Origin: Ascidia mentula | Taxonomy: Eukaryota; Chordata; Ascidiacea; Phlebobranchia; Ascidiidae | Assembly (NCBI GenBank): GCA_947561715.1 | Contig: OX387203.1 | Location: forward strand, 9,238,001-9,302,000 | Length of the DNA stretch: 64,000 nucleotides | Reading direction: 5' to 3' | Shown: positions 1 to 13,000 of the stretch, piece after piece | Layout: every line of letters begins with the position of its first letter | Position numbering within the stretch: position 1 is the stretch's first letter | The notes under the pieces: model-generated | Told to the model about the DNA's origin: nothing | Seen by the model: the letters and a program-made list of their open reading frames with translations, nothing else | The model's database searches: none | Made by a program: the position numbers and the translations under genes

Positions 1-3000
1 GCTTGTTCGGGGCCATCGAAGTCTTCAAGTAGATACAATTCTCAGCCTTGCCCTATCAATTGTCGTTGGAGTTTGTGGGGTGAATACGGGACATGTTCTG
101 TCTCTTGCGGAGGGGGGACACACGTTAGATCAAGAAATATCTCTGTAAGTTCCAGGCATGGGGGTTTAGCTTGTTCGGGGCCATCGAAGTCTTCAAGTAG
201 ATACAATTCTCAGCCTTGCCCTATCAATTGTCGTTGGAGTTTGTGGGGTGAATACGGGACATGTTCTGTCTCTTGCGGAGGGGGGGGGACACACGTTAGA
301 TCAAGAAATATCTCTGTAAGTTCCAGGCATGGGGGTTTAGCTTGTTCGGGGCCATCGAAGTCTTCAAGTAGATGCAATTCTCAGCCTTGCCCTATCAATT
401 GTCGTTGGAGTTTGTGGGGTGAATACGGGACATGTTCTGTCTCTTGCGGAGGGGGGACACGTGTTAGATCAAGAAATATCTCTGTAAGTTCCAGGCATGG
501 AGGTTTAGCTTGTTCGGGGCCATCAACGTCTTCAAGTAGATGCAACTCTCAGCTTTGCCCTATCAATTGTCGTTGGAGTTTGTGGGGTGAATACGGGACA
601 TGTTTTGTCTCTTGCGGAGGGGGGACACACGTTAGATCAAGAAATATCGATGTAAGTTCCAGACATGGGGGTTTAGCTTGTTCGGGGCCATCGAAGTCTT
701 CAAGTAGATGCAATTCTCAGCCTTGCCCTATCAATTGTCGTTGGAGTTTGTGGGGTGAATACGGGACATGTTCTGTCTCTTGCGGAGGGGGGACACACGT
801 TAGATCAAGAAATATCGATGTAAGTTCCAGACATGGGGGTTTAGCTTGTTCGGGGCCATCGAAGTCTTCAAGTAGATGCAATTCTCAGCCTTGCCCTATC
901 AATTGTCGTTGGAGTTTGTGGGGTGAATACGGGACATGTTCTGTCTCTTGCGGAGGGGGGGACACACGTTAGATCAAGAAATATCGATGTAAGTTCCAGA
1001 CATGGGGGTTTAGCTTGTTCGGGGCCATCGAAGTCTTCAAGTAGATGCAATTCTCAGCCTTGCCCTATCAATTGTCGTTGGAGTTTGTGGGGTGAATACG
1101 GGACATGTTCTGTCTCTTGCGGAGGGGGGACACGTGTTAGATCAAGAAATATCGATGTAAGTTCCAGGCATGGAGGTTTAGCTTGTTCGGGGCCATCAAC
1201 GTCTTCAAGTACTTGTAACTCTCAGCCTTGCCCTATCAATTGTCGTTGGAGTGTGTGGGGTGAATACGGGACATGTTCTATCTCTTGCGGAGGGGGGACA
1301 CACGTTAGATCAAGAAATATCTCTGTAAGTTCCAGGCATGGAGGTTTAGCTTGTTCGGGGCCATCAACGTCTTCAAGTAGATGCAACTCTCAGCTTTGCC
1401 CTATCAATTGTCGTTGGAGTTTGTGGGGTGAATACGGGACATGTTCTGTCTCTTGCGGAGGGGGGACACACGTTAGATCAAGAAATATCTCTGTAAGTTC
1501 CAGGCATGGAGGTTTAGCTTGTTCGGGGCCATCAACGTCTTCAAGTAGATGCAACTCTCAGCTTTGCCCTATCAAATGTCGTTGGAGTTTGTGGGGTGAA
1601 TACGGGACATGTTCTGTCTCTTGCGGAGGTGGAACACAGGTTAGATCAAGAAATATCTCTGTAAGTTCCAGGCATGGAGGTTTAGCTTGTTCGGGGCCAT
1701 CAACGTCTTCAAGTAGATGCAACTCTCAGCTTTGCCCTATCAATTGTCGTTGGAGTTTGTGGGGTGAATACGGGACATGTTCTGTCTCTTGCGGAGGGGG
1801 GACACACGTTAGATCAAGAAATATCGATGTAAGTTCCAGACATGGGGGTTTAGCTTGTTCGGGGCCATCGAAGTCTTCAAGTAGATGCAATTCTCAGCCT
1901 TGCCCTATCAATTGTCGTTGGAGTTTGTGGGGTGAATACGGGACATGTTCTGTCTCTTGCGGAGGTGGAACACAGGTTAGATCAAGAAATATCTCTGTAA
2001 GTTCCAGGCATGGAGGTTTAGCTTGTTCGGGGCCATCAACGTCTTCAAGTAGATGCAATTCTCACCTTGTCCTATTGATTGTCGTTGGAGTTTGTGGGGT
2101 GAATACGGGACATGTTCTGTCTCTTGCGGAGGGGGAACACAGGTTAGATCAAGAAATATCGATGTAAGTTCCAGGCATGGAGGATTAGCTTGTTCGGGGC
2201 CATCAACCTCTTCAAGTAGATGCAACTCTCAGCTTTGTCCTATCAATTGTCGTTGGAGTTTGTGGGGTGAATACGGGACATGTTCTGTCTCTTGCGGAGG
2301 GGGGACACACGTTAGATCAAGAAATATCTCTGTAAGTTCCAGACATGGGGGTTTAGCTTGTTCGGGGCCATCAACCTCTTCAAGTAGATGCAACTCTCAG
2401 CTTTGCCCTATCAATTGTCGTTGGAGTTTGTGGGGTGAATACGGGACATGTTCTGTCTCTTGCGGAGGGGGGACACACGTTAGATCAAGAAATATCGATG
2501 TAAGTTCCAGACATGGGGGTTTAGCTTGTTCGGGGCCATCGAAGTCTTCAAGTAGATGCAATTCTCAGCCTTGCCCTATCAATTGTCGTTGGAGTTTGTG
2601 GGGTGAATACGGGACATGTTCTGTCTCTTGCGGAGGTGGAACACAGGTTAGATCAAGAAATATCTCTGTAAGTTCCAGGCATGGAGGTTTACCTTGTTCG
2701 GGGCCATCAACGTCTTCAAGTAGAGGCAATTCTCAGCCTTGTCCTATTGATTGTCGTTGGAGTTTGTGGGGTGAATACTGGACATGTTCTGTCTCTTGCG
2801 GAGGGGGAACACAGGTTAGATCAAGAAATATCGATGTAAGTTCCAGGCATGGAGGATTAGCTTGTTCGGGGCCATCAACCTCTTCAAGTAGATGCAACTC
2901 TCAGCTTTGTCCTATCAATTGTCGTTGGAGTTTGTGGGGTGAATACGGGACATGTTCTGTCTCTTGCGGAGGGGGGACACACGTTAGATCAAGAAATATC

Positions 3001-4540
3001 TCTGTAAGTTCCAGACATGGGGGTTTAGCTTGTTCGGGGCCATCAACCTCTTCAAGTAGATGCAACTCTCAGCTTTGCCCTATCAATTGTCGTTGGAGCT
3101 TGTGGGGTGAATACGGGACATGTTCTGTCTCTTGCGGAGGGGGGACACACGTTAGATCAAGAAATATCGATGTAAGTTCCAGACATGGGTGTTTAGCTTG
3201 TTCGGGGCCATCGAAGTCTTCAAGTAGATGCAATTCTCAGCCTTGCCCTATCAATTGTCGTTGGAGTTTGTGGGGTGAATACGGGACATGTTCTGTCTCT
3301 TGCGGAGGTGGAACACAGGTTAGATCAAGAAATATCTCTGTAAGTTCCAGGCATGGAGGTTTAGCTTGTTCGGGGCCATCAACGTCTTCAAGTAGATGCA
3401 ATTCTCAGCCTTGTCCTATTGATTGTCGTTGGAGTTTGTGGGGTGAATACGGGACATGTTCTGTCTCTTGCGGAGGGGGAACACAGGTTAGATCAAGAAA
3501 TATCGATGTAAGTTCCAGGCATGGAGGATTAGCTTGTTCGGGGCCATCAACCTCTTCAAGTAGATGCAACTCTCAGCTTTGTCCTATCAATTGTCGTTGG
3601 AGTTTGTGGGGTGAATACGGGACATGTTCTGTCTCTTGCGGAGGGGGGACACACGTTAGATCAAGAAATATCTCTGTAAGTTCCAGACATGGGGGTTTAG
3701 CTTGTTCGGGGCCATCAACCTCTTCAAGTAGATGCAACTCTCAGCCTTGCCCTATAGATTGTCGTTGGAGTTCATGGGGTGAATACGGGACATGTTCTGT
3801 CTCTTGCGGAGGGGGGACACACGTTAGATCAAGAAATATCTCTGTAAGTTCCAGGCATGGAGGTTTAGCTTGTTCGGGGCCATCAACGTCTTCAAGTAGA
3901 TGCAATTCTCAGCCTTGCCCTATCAATTGTCGTTGGAGTTTGTGGGGTGAATACGGGACATGTTCTGTCTCTTGCGGAGGGGGGACACACGTTAGATCAA
4001 GAAATATCTCTGTAAGTTCCAGGCATGGAGGTTTAGCTTGTTCGGGGCCATCAACGTCTTCAAGTAGATGCAACTCTCAGCTTTGCCCTATCAATTGTCG
4101 TTGGAGTTTGTGGGGTGAATACGGGACATGTTCTGTCTCTTGCGGAGGTGGAACACAGGTTAGATCATGAAATATCTCTGTAAGTTCCAGGCATGGAGGT
4201 TTAGCTTGTTCGGGGCCATCAACGTCTTCAAGTAGATGCAACTCTCAGCTTTGCCCTATCAATTGTCGTTGGAGTTTGTGGGGTGAATACGGGACATGTT
4301 CTGTCTCTTGCGGAGGTGGAACACAGGTTAGATCAAGAAATATCTCTGTAAGTTCCAGGCATGGAGGTTTAGCTTGTTCGGGGCCATCAACGTCTTCAAG
4401 TAGATGCAATTCTCAGCCTTGCCCTATAGATTGTCGTTGGAGTTTGTGGGGTGAATACGGGACGTGTTCTGTCACTTGCGGAGGGGGAACACAGGTTAGA
4501 TCAAGAAATATCTCTGTAAGTTCCAGGCATGGAGGTTTAG
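1..4540 (+). repeat. Coding tandem array of 168-bp TSR units (about 27 copies)
   Basis: The 168-bp unit encodes 56 residues and recurs at constant spacing: the GEYGTCS codons fall at 81, 249 and so on to 4451. Units are nearly identical and differ at a few linked markers (NIS/NID, HVRS/QVRS, SKS/STS, and the last residues PCPIN/LCPIN/PCPID). Between about 2089 and 3600 the markers repeat every four units, giving a 672-bp higher-order repeat. One unit near 281 has three extra G, which adds one glycine in frame. The array lies in a single exon without introns. Confidence 0.93.
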
Positions 4541-6863
4541 CTTGTTCCTGCTTTTCGATGTCCATAAGAAGTTGCAACACCCACCCATGTCCAATGCATT
4601 GCATCTGGGGAGCGTGGAGCGAATTTGGAAAATGTTCTGTGAGTTGTGGTGGCGGAAATAAGATGAAAACAAGATCGGTGCAAGTAAAAGAACAACTTGG
4701 TGGCACAAAATGTGCGGGCGAAACATTCTTTAACCAATCCTGCAACACTCGGCCTTGCCCTGTTGATTGTTTATGGGGAGAATGGAGCAATTACGATAAA
4801 TGCTCTGTAAGTTGTGGTGGGGGAACTCAAACAAAACTTAGGAAAATCGCTCGTTACGAAAGGCATGGAGGTTTAAATTGCACAGGACCAACCGAGCAGT
4901 CGCAGAGATGCAACACCCAATGTTGTCCGGTTAACTGCCAGTGGGGACAGTGGAGTAAATTTAAGGATTGTTCCATTGAATGTGGTAACGGCACACAATA
5001 TCGCAATCGACAGGTTGTGGTTGCAGCTGACTGCGGTGGTCAAGGATGTTTGGGCGAAGATACCTCGTCACAATTCTGTAACACTCACTGTTGTCCCATC
5101 GACTGCCAGTGGGTAGAGTGGAGTGATTTCGGCGAGTGTTCTGTCCCATGCGGTGGAGGCCAAAAACACCGACAACGCCAAGTTTCCATGGAGCTCGCGT
5201 GTGGCGGAAAAACCTGCAATGGTTCTGATATTGATTCAACACCGTGTAACACACACCCATGTCCTGTGGATTGTGTTTGGGGTAACTGGGGTGTGTGGAG
5301 CAACTGCAATGTTACCTGCGGTGGTGGATCCAGGTTCAGATCAAGAAAGGTTGACGTGGAAGCTCAGCATGGCGGATTCGAAAGCGAAGGTCAATCAGAA
5401 GAGTCAGAGTAAGTGTTTATTGAATAAAAATGCATGGTGTTTGGTACTTGTCATGAGTGGGAAGGTGGCGATTTTGTGTTGGCACCAGATATCACTCAGC
5501 TTCCCATTTGTTAGATTCCCTGTTCCTAATTTGCTAAAAATTTACTGCTCATTACTTCTATAACAATAAACAATTATTTGCAGAATCTGTAATCAAAATT
5601 GTTGCCCAGTCAAATGTGTCTGGAACAATTGGAGTGTTTGGACGCTCTGCTCCAAAACGTGCCAGAATGGTTGGTAGTTATTTGGTATGCTTTCTGGCAT
5701 AGATTGAAAAAAAAACGTAACAAAATTGTTTATTTGAAGGAACGCAATCAAGGTTGAGAAGTGTCAGTGTGACGCAAACATGCGGTGGTTCCCCTTGCAA
5801 TGGCAGCTTCATGGAAGAGAGAACGTGCAATGATGTTTGTTGTCCTGAAGATTGTGTGTGGGGCCAGTGGTCAGCTTGGGGAGAGTTAGTATTTATTTTG
5901 GCTCTTGTACCTATCTAAATGTTACCGTAATGATTCGTTTTCTCTGAAGGCAATTTTCTGGAAAACAATTACTATCAATGTTTGACACTGCATTGCTTCA
6001 TAGGATGTATAAATTAGCGATAATCAAGTTTATATGATGCTAAAAATTGGTTGATAATTTGTCCAGATGCAACAAAACTTGCGGCACAGGCTCTAAGGTA
6101 CGGGAAAGAAATATTCACTTGAATAAGACCTGCAACGGGGCGGAATGCGTTGGTGATCACAGGGATGAACAAAAATGCAACTCTCAGTGTTGTTCTGGTA
6201 TGTTGTCCCAGAATAGCTGAATAACAGTTCAGAAATTCGTGTCAAAATCTTGAAATCGAAACCCAAATTACACTCTGTCTACAAAGAATCAGCAGGACAA
6301 ATTTTTGTTTAGTAAGCTGCACTGTATCGGATTGGGAAAACTGGGGCGTTTGTCCACAAACATGCGGTGTGACGAACAATAAAGTCAGGAACAGATCAGT
6401 GATCACTAATAACACGTGCGGAGGGGAGGAGTGCCCGACCCTGCAGGAAGTTGAGAGTTGTGAAGTGGTTTGTTACAATGGAGCAACTGCGACTGCTTCA
6501 GGTTGTTTATGTCAACCAGGGTGGAGCGGTCTGTGTTGCGATCAAGGTATTTTGTTTAATTATGTGGTTTGTTATATCTGCAATAGAAAAGTGGCAATGA
6601 ATTTTTTTGTGATGTAATGAGTAATCTGCAGCTTCGAAAGCTTTTAAAAGTGTTACAAAACTTATTTGGAATTTTGAAAGAACAGCACAGTAAATGAGTA
6701 ATCTGCAGCAATGTTAGTAATTACGTGGCTGTCTGCATTTCCAGACGTTGACGAGTGCACGCAACAAGGAAGTAGTTCATGCCCCTTGAATTCAGTATGC
6801 GTCAACACAGAAGGAAGTTATCGATGTGAGTGCGTCTCAGGCCATGAGTTTGGCTTCATTTGA
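1..6863 (+). CDS. TSR/EGF repeat protein, copy 1 (5' end outside the window, 3' end truncated)
   Basis: Extracellular thrombospondin type-1 repeat protein. Exons read by splice phase: 1-5408 (array plus five divergent TSRs), 5584-5669, 5740-5884, 6067-6197, 6313-6546 (TSR plus an EGF) and 6745 to a stop at 6861-6863. Each TSR keeps a WxxW motif (known C-mannosylation site) and CSVSCGGG (known O-fucosylation pattern). The exon at 6745 starts as a calcium-binding EGF (DVDEC), but after about 6840 it runs into sequence matching the 5' flank of the next gene, so the other EGFs and the membrane segment of copy 2 are missing. If translated, the product would be secreted. The array exon carries an extra G in a G-run near 960, a compensating 1-nt loss near 2063 and a TGA at 4168-4170. 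These could be real decay or assembly errors. Sequence from 4540 to 6840, introns included, is nearly identical to copy 2 at an offset of about 6.4 kb. Confidence 0.72.
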
Positions 6864-7038
6864 ATTTCACTTCCTTGCTCTTCAATCTCGCTTCCTTAAT
6901 TGCTCTAAATGCTTGACTCATCCTGAAAACTCTTCAAATTAGCGCAAGCACGCTTGTGTTTCGTACATTCATTTGAGACCAAATAGTGTTGAAACGTTTA
7001 TTTTAGCAAAACTGCAGAAATTTTAAGCAGCGGTAGTT
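6840..7038 (+). promoter_or_regulatory. 5' flank of TSR gene copy 2 and tandem-duplication junction
   Basis: From about 6840 the sequence stops matching a calcium-binding EGF exon and instead matches the segment near 62.47-62.66 kb upstream of another TSR gene start (shared 'tttggcttcatttgaatt'). The proximal promoter of copy 2 should lie here, but I see no convincing TATA box. The boundary marks unequal exchange between adjacent copies. Confidence 0.5.
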
Positions 7039-10000
7039 ATGCTGAAAACTCTTTTCGTTTGTTTATGTTTGCTGGCAATTATTCATGGCGCATCGGCATG
7101 GTAAGTATGTTTGTTGTTGTACGGAGTGAGGTTTGTGATGTGTTTGTAAATCGAATTTTGCCGTCAAAAAGAAATACAAATTGCAGCAAAATGTTCGATT
7201 TACCCCAGAATTTGGACTTCTGCAGGTTGTTTTGGAGTGATTGTAGCACCACGCCCTGTCAATGGAGGTGGGGAAGCTGCTCACGACCTTGTGGAGGTGG
7301 AAGAATGTATCCAACAATAACTCGGAGTAAGGGAGAGTGCGGTTCCTGCAACTTGCCTTACTCGAGATCGTGCAACAACCAATGTTGTCGAGGTAATGAA
7401 ACAGAGAATAGGTTTCTCCTTATTTGCTGTTCAGTGGAAAATGAGGTTAAATTTGTTTTAAATTTATGAACATATCAATGCGACTACAAAAAAACGTGCT
7501 GTTGTGTTGGAACGTAATAGCGATACAGATATTAGCTACAAAGCGTTGTGCGCATTGCTTCGACCTGCCAATACACATCAGTGCAGTTGGTGACTGACAA
7601 CAGTCTTATCAGCTATAAAGAGAGGATCTCACTTTGCAGTTTCTTTGCGCTGGATGTCGCTGCGTTAAGTCCCAAACGAGGTACGAGCGGCTAGAGACAA
7701 ACTGTATTGGATAATACCATCGCCAAGCAACTGCTTGGGATCTAATAGTGTGGCCGGTTTGGTATCACGAACATTATTGGCTCATTCCGTGTACATAATA
7801 TACAGAAATTGGCAATATAACAATTATAATCTACACTCCGAGTGGAAGTTAGTAGTACTCTTTATGAACAAATGTACTTTGAATATAACTGTAATGAAAT
7901 TTTGTAATAAAAAAATTCAATCTCTGTGTTTTAAGATATCGCATTTCGACTATTATCATCATGATTGTTTCAGTGAACTGCTATTGGGCATCATGGAGGA
8001 GTTGGGGTGGATGCTCTGCGAGCTGTGGAAGTGGAATCAGGACACGGACCCGGGGATACGGCCGGAGTGCAAGTTGCGGAGGCAGTCGTTGTTACGGAGG
8101 CTCAACTTCGTCACAGACTTGTAACACAAGATGCTGTCCGGTGAACTGCGCCTGGGGATCATGGGGGAGTTACGGTTCATGCTCCGCCAATTGTGGCGGA
8201 GGAACGCAGTCTAGATCTCGCTCTAAAACAAGATCCCATTCTTGCGAAGGGTCTTGCTCTGGGTTTTCGTATTCTTCTCGCTCGTGCAATACTCACTCTT
8301 GCCCTGTGAATTGTCGTTGGAGTTCATGGGGTGAATACGGGACATGTTCTGTCTCTTGCGGAGGGGGGACACAGGTTAGATCAAGAAATATCTCTGTAAG
8401 TTCCAGGCATGGAAGTTTAGCTTGTTCGGGGCCATCAACGTCTTCAAGTAGATGCAATTCTCAGCCTTGTCCTATTGATTGTCGTTGGAGTTTGTGGGGT
8501 GAATACGGGACATGTTCTGTCTCTTGCGGAGGGGGGACACAGGTTAGATCAAGAAATATCTCTGTAAGTTCCAGGCATGGAGGTTTAGCTTGTTCGGGGC
8601 CATCAACGTCTTCAAGTAGATGCAATTCTCAGCCTTGTCCTATTGATTGTCGTTGGAGTTTGTGGGGTGAATACGGGACATGTTCTGTCTCTTGCGGAGG
8701 TGGAACACAGGTTAGATCAAGAAATATCTCTGTAAGTTCCAGGCATGGAGGTTTAGGTTGTTCGGGGCCATCAACGTTTTCAAGTAGATGCAACTCTCAG
8801 CCTTGTCCTATTGATTGTCGTTGGAGATTGTGGGGTGAATACGGGACATGTTCTGTCTCTTGCGGAGGTGGAACACAGGTTAGATCAAGAAATATCTCTG
8901 TAAGTTCCAGGCATGGAGGTTTAGCTTGTTCGGGGCCATCAACGTCTTCAAGTAGATGCAATTCTCAGCCTTGTCCTATTGATTGTCGTTGGAGTTTGTG
9001 GGGTGAATACGGGACATGTTCTGTCTCTTGCGGAGGTGGAACACAGGTTAGATCAAGAAATATCTCTGTAAGTTCCAGGCATGGAGGTTTAGGTTGTTCG
9101 GGGCCATCAACGTTTTCAAGTAGATGCAACTCTCAGCCTTGTCCTATTGATTGTCGTTGGAGTTTGTGGGGTGAATACGGGACATGTTCTGTCTCTTGCG
9201 GAGGTGGAACACAGGTTAGATCAAGAAATATCTCTGTAAGTTCCAGGCATGGAGGTTTAGCTTGTTCGGGGCCATCAACGTCTTCAAGTAGATGCAATTC
9301 TCAGCCTTGTCCTATTGATTGTCGTTGGAGTTTGTGGGGTGAATACGGGACATGTTCTGTCTCTTGCGGAGGTGGAACACAGGTTAGATCAAGAAATATC
9401 TCTGTAAGTTCCAGGCATGGAGGTTTAAGTTGTTCGGGGCCATCGAAGTTTTCAAGTAGATGCAACTCTCAGCCTTGTCCTATTGATTGTCGTTGGAGTT
9501 TGTGGGGTGAATACGGGACATGTTCTGTCTCTTGCGGAGGTGGAACACAGGTTAGATCAAGAAATATCTCTGTAAGTTCCAGGCATGGAGGTTTAGCTTG
9601 TTCGGGGCCATCAACGTTTTCAAGTAGATGCAATTCTCAGCCTTGTCCTATTGATTGTCGTTGGAGTTTGTGGGGTGAATACGGGACATGTTCTGTCTCT
9701 TGCGGAGGTGGAACACAGGTTAGATCAAGAAATATCTCTGTAAGTTCCAGGCATGGAGGTTTAGGTTGTTCGGGGCCATCAACGTTTTCAAGTAGATGCA
9801 ATTCTCAGCCTTGTCCTATTGATTGTCGTTGGAGTTTGTGGGGTGAATACGGGACATGTTCTGTCTCTTGCGGAGGTGGAACACAGGTTAGATCAAGAAA
9901 TATCTCTGTAAGTTCCAGGCATGGAGGTTTAGCTTGTTCGGGGCCATCAACGTTTTCAAGTAGATGCAATTCTCAGCTTTGCCCTATCAATTGTCGCTGG

Positions 10001-13000
10001 AGTTTGTGGGGTGAATACGGGACATGTTCTGTCTCTTGCGGAGGTGGAACACAGGTTAGATCAAGAAATATCTCTGTAAGTTCCAGGCATGGAGGTTTAG
10101 GTTGTTCGGGGCCATCAACGTTTTCAAGTAGATGCAATTCTCAGCCTTGTCCTATTGATTGTCGTTGGAGTTTGTGGGGTGAATACGGGACATGTTCTGT
10201 CTCTTGCGGAGGTGGAACACAGGTTAGATCAAGAAATATCTCTGTAAGTTCCAGGCATGGAGGTTTAGCTTGTTCGGGGCCATCAACGTCTTCAAGTAGA
10301 TGCAACTCTCAGCTTTGCCCTATCAATTGTCGTTGGAGTTTGTGGGGTGAATACGGGACATGTTCTGTCTCTTGAGGAGGGGGGACACACGTTAGATCAA
10401 GAAATATCGATGTAAGTTCCAGACATGGGGGTTTAGCTTGTTCGGGGCCATCGAAGTCTTCAAGTAGATGCAATTTTCAGCCTTGCCCTATCAATTGTCG
10501 TTGGAGTTTGTGGGGTGAATACGGGACATGTTCTGTCTCTTGCGGAGGTGGAACACAGGTTAGATCAAGAAATATCTCTGTAAGTTCCAGGCATGGAGGT
10601 TTAGCTTGTTCGGGGCCATCAACGTCTTCAAGTAGATGCAACTCTCAGCTTTGCCCTATCAATTGTCGTTGGAGTTTGTGGGGTGAATACGGGACATGTT
10701 CTGTCTCCTGCGGAGGGGGAACACAGATTAGATCAAGAAATATCTCTGTAAGTTCCAGGCATGGAGGTTTAGCTTGTTCGGGGCCATCAACGTCTTCAAG
10801 TAGATGCAATTCTCAGCCTTGTCCTATTGATTGTCGTTGGAGTTTGTGGGGTGAATACGGGACATGTTCTGTCACTTGCGGAGGGGGAACACAGGTTAGA
10901 TCAAGAAATATCTCTGTAAGTTCCAGGCATGGAGGTTTAGCTTGTTCCGGCTTGTCGATGTCCATAAGAAGTTGCAACACCCACCCATGTCCAATGCATT
11001 GCATCTGGGGAGCGTGGAGCGAATTTGGAAAATGTTCTGTGAGTTGTGGTGGCGGAAATAAGATGAAAACAAGATCGGTGCAAGTAAAAGAACAACTTGG
11101 TGGCACAAAATGTGCGGGCGAAACATTCTTTAACCAATCCTGCAACACTCGGCCTTGCCCTGTTGATTGTTTATGGGGAGAATGGAGCAATTACGATAAA
11201 TGCTCTGTAAGTTGTGGTGGGGGAACTCAAACAAAACTTAGGAACATTGCTCGATACGTAAGGCATGGAGGTTTAAATTGCACAGGACCAACCGAGCAGT
11301 CGCAAAGATGCAACACCCAATGTTGTCCGGTTAACTGCCAGTGGGGACAGTGGAGTAAATTTAAGGATTGTTCCATTGAATGTGGTAACGGCACACAATA
11401 TCGCAATCGACAGGTTGTGGTTGCAGCTGACTGCGGTGGTCAAGGATGTTTGGGCGAAGATACCTCGTCACAATTCTGTAACACTCACTGCTGTCCCATC
11501 GACTGCCAGTGGGTAGAGTGGAGTGATTTCGGCGAGTGTTCTGTCCCATGCGGTGGAGGCCAAAAACACCGTCAACGCCAAGTTTCTGTGGAGCTAGCGT
11601 GTGGCGGACGATCCTGCAATGGTTTAGGTATTGATTCAACACCGTGTAACACACACCCATGTCCTGTGGATTGTGTCTGGGGTAACTGGGGTGTGTGGGG
11701 CAACTGCAATGTTACCTGCGGTGGTGGATCCAGGTTCAGATCAAGAAAGGTTGACGTGGAAGCACAGCATGGGGGATTCGAATGTGAAGTTCAATTATAT
11801 GAGTCAGAGTAAGTGTTTATTGAATAGAAATGCATGGTGTTTGGTACTTGTCATGAGTGGGAATGTGGCGATTTTGTGTTGGCACCAGATATCACTCAGC
11901 TTCCCATTTGTTAGATTCCCTGTTCCTAATTTGCTAAAAATTTACTGCTCATTACTACTTTCTATAACAATAAACAATTATTTGCAGAATCTGTAATCAA
12001 AATTGTTGTCCAGTCAAATGTGTCTGGAACAATTGGAGTGTTTGGACAATCTGCTCCAAAACGTGCCAGAATGGTTGGTAGTTATTTGGTATGCTTTCTG
12101 GCATAGATTGAAAAAAAAACGTAACAAAATTGTTTCTTTGAAGGAACGCAATCAAGGTTGAGAAGTGTCAGTGTGACGCAAACATGCGGTGGTTCCCCTT
12201 GCAATGGCAGCTTCATGGAAGAGAGAACGTGCAATGATGTTTGTTGTCCTGAAGATTGTGTGTGGGGCCAGTGGTCAGCTTGGGGAGAGTTAGTATTTAT
12301 TTTGGCTCTTGTACCCATCTAAATGTTACCGTAATGATTCGTTTTCTCTGAAGGCAATTTTCTGGAAAACAATTACTATCAAAGTTTGACACTGCATTGC
12401 TTCATAGGATGTATAAATTAGCGATAATCAAGTTTATATGATGCTAAAAATTAGTTGATAATTTGTCCAGATGCAGCAAAACTTGCGGCACAGGCTCTAA
12501 GGTACGGGAAAGAAATATTCACTTGAACAAGACCTGCAACGGGGCGGAATGCGTTGGTGATCACAGGGATGAACAAAAATGCAACTCTCAGTGTTGTTCT
12601 GGTATGTTGTCTCGGAATAGCTGAATAACAGTTCAGAAATTCGTGTCAAAATCTTGAAATCGAAACCCAAATAACACTCTGTCTGCAAAGAATCAGGAGG
12701 ACAAATTTTTGTTTAGTGAACTGCACTGTATCGGATTGGGAAAACTGGAGCGTTTGTCCACAAACATGTGGTGTGACGAACAACAAAGTCAGGAACAGAT
12801 CAGTGATCACTAATAACACGTGTGGAGGGAAGGTGTGCCCGACCCTGCAGGAAGTTGAGAGTTGTGAAGTGATTTGTTACAATGGAGCAACTGCGACTGC
12901 TTCAGGATGTTTATGTCAACCAGGGTGGAGCGGTCTGTGTTGCGATCAAGGTATTTTGTTTAATTATGTGGTTTGTTATATCTGCAATAGAAAAGTGGCA

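Noticed and set aside
1-4540. CRISPR-like or satellite noncoding array
   Set aside because: The repeats are directly adjacent without spacers, keep cysteine and tryptophan codons and frame, and continue into divergent TSR exons. This is coding sequence.
10373-10375. TGA as selenocysteine or programmed read-through
   Set aside because: The codon replaces cysteine in one of many identical units and no SECIS-like structure is evident. Point mutation or assembly error is simpler.
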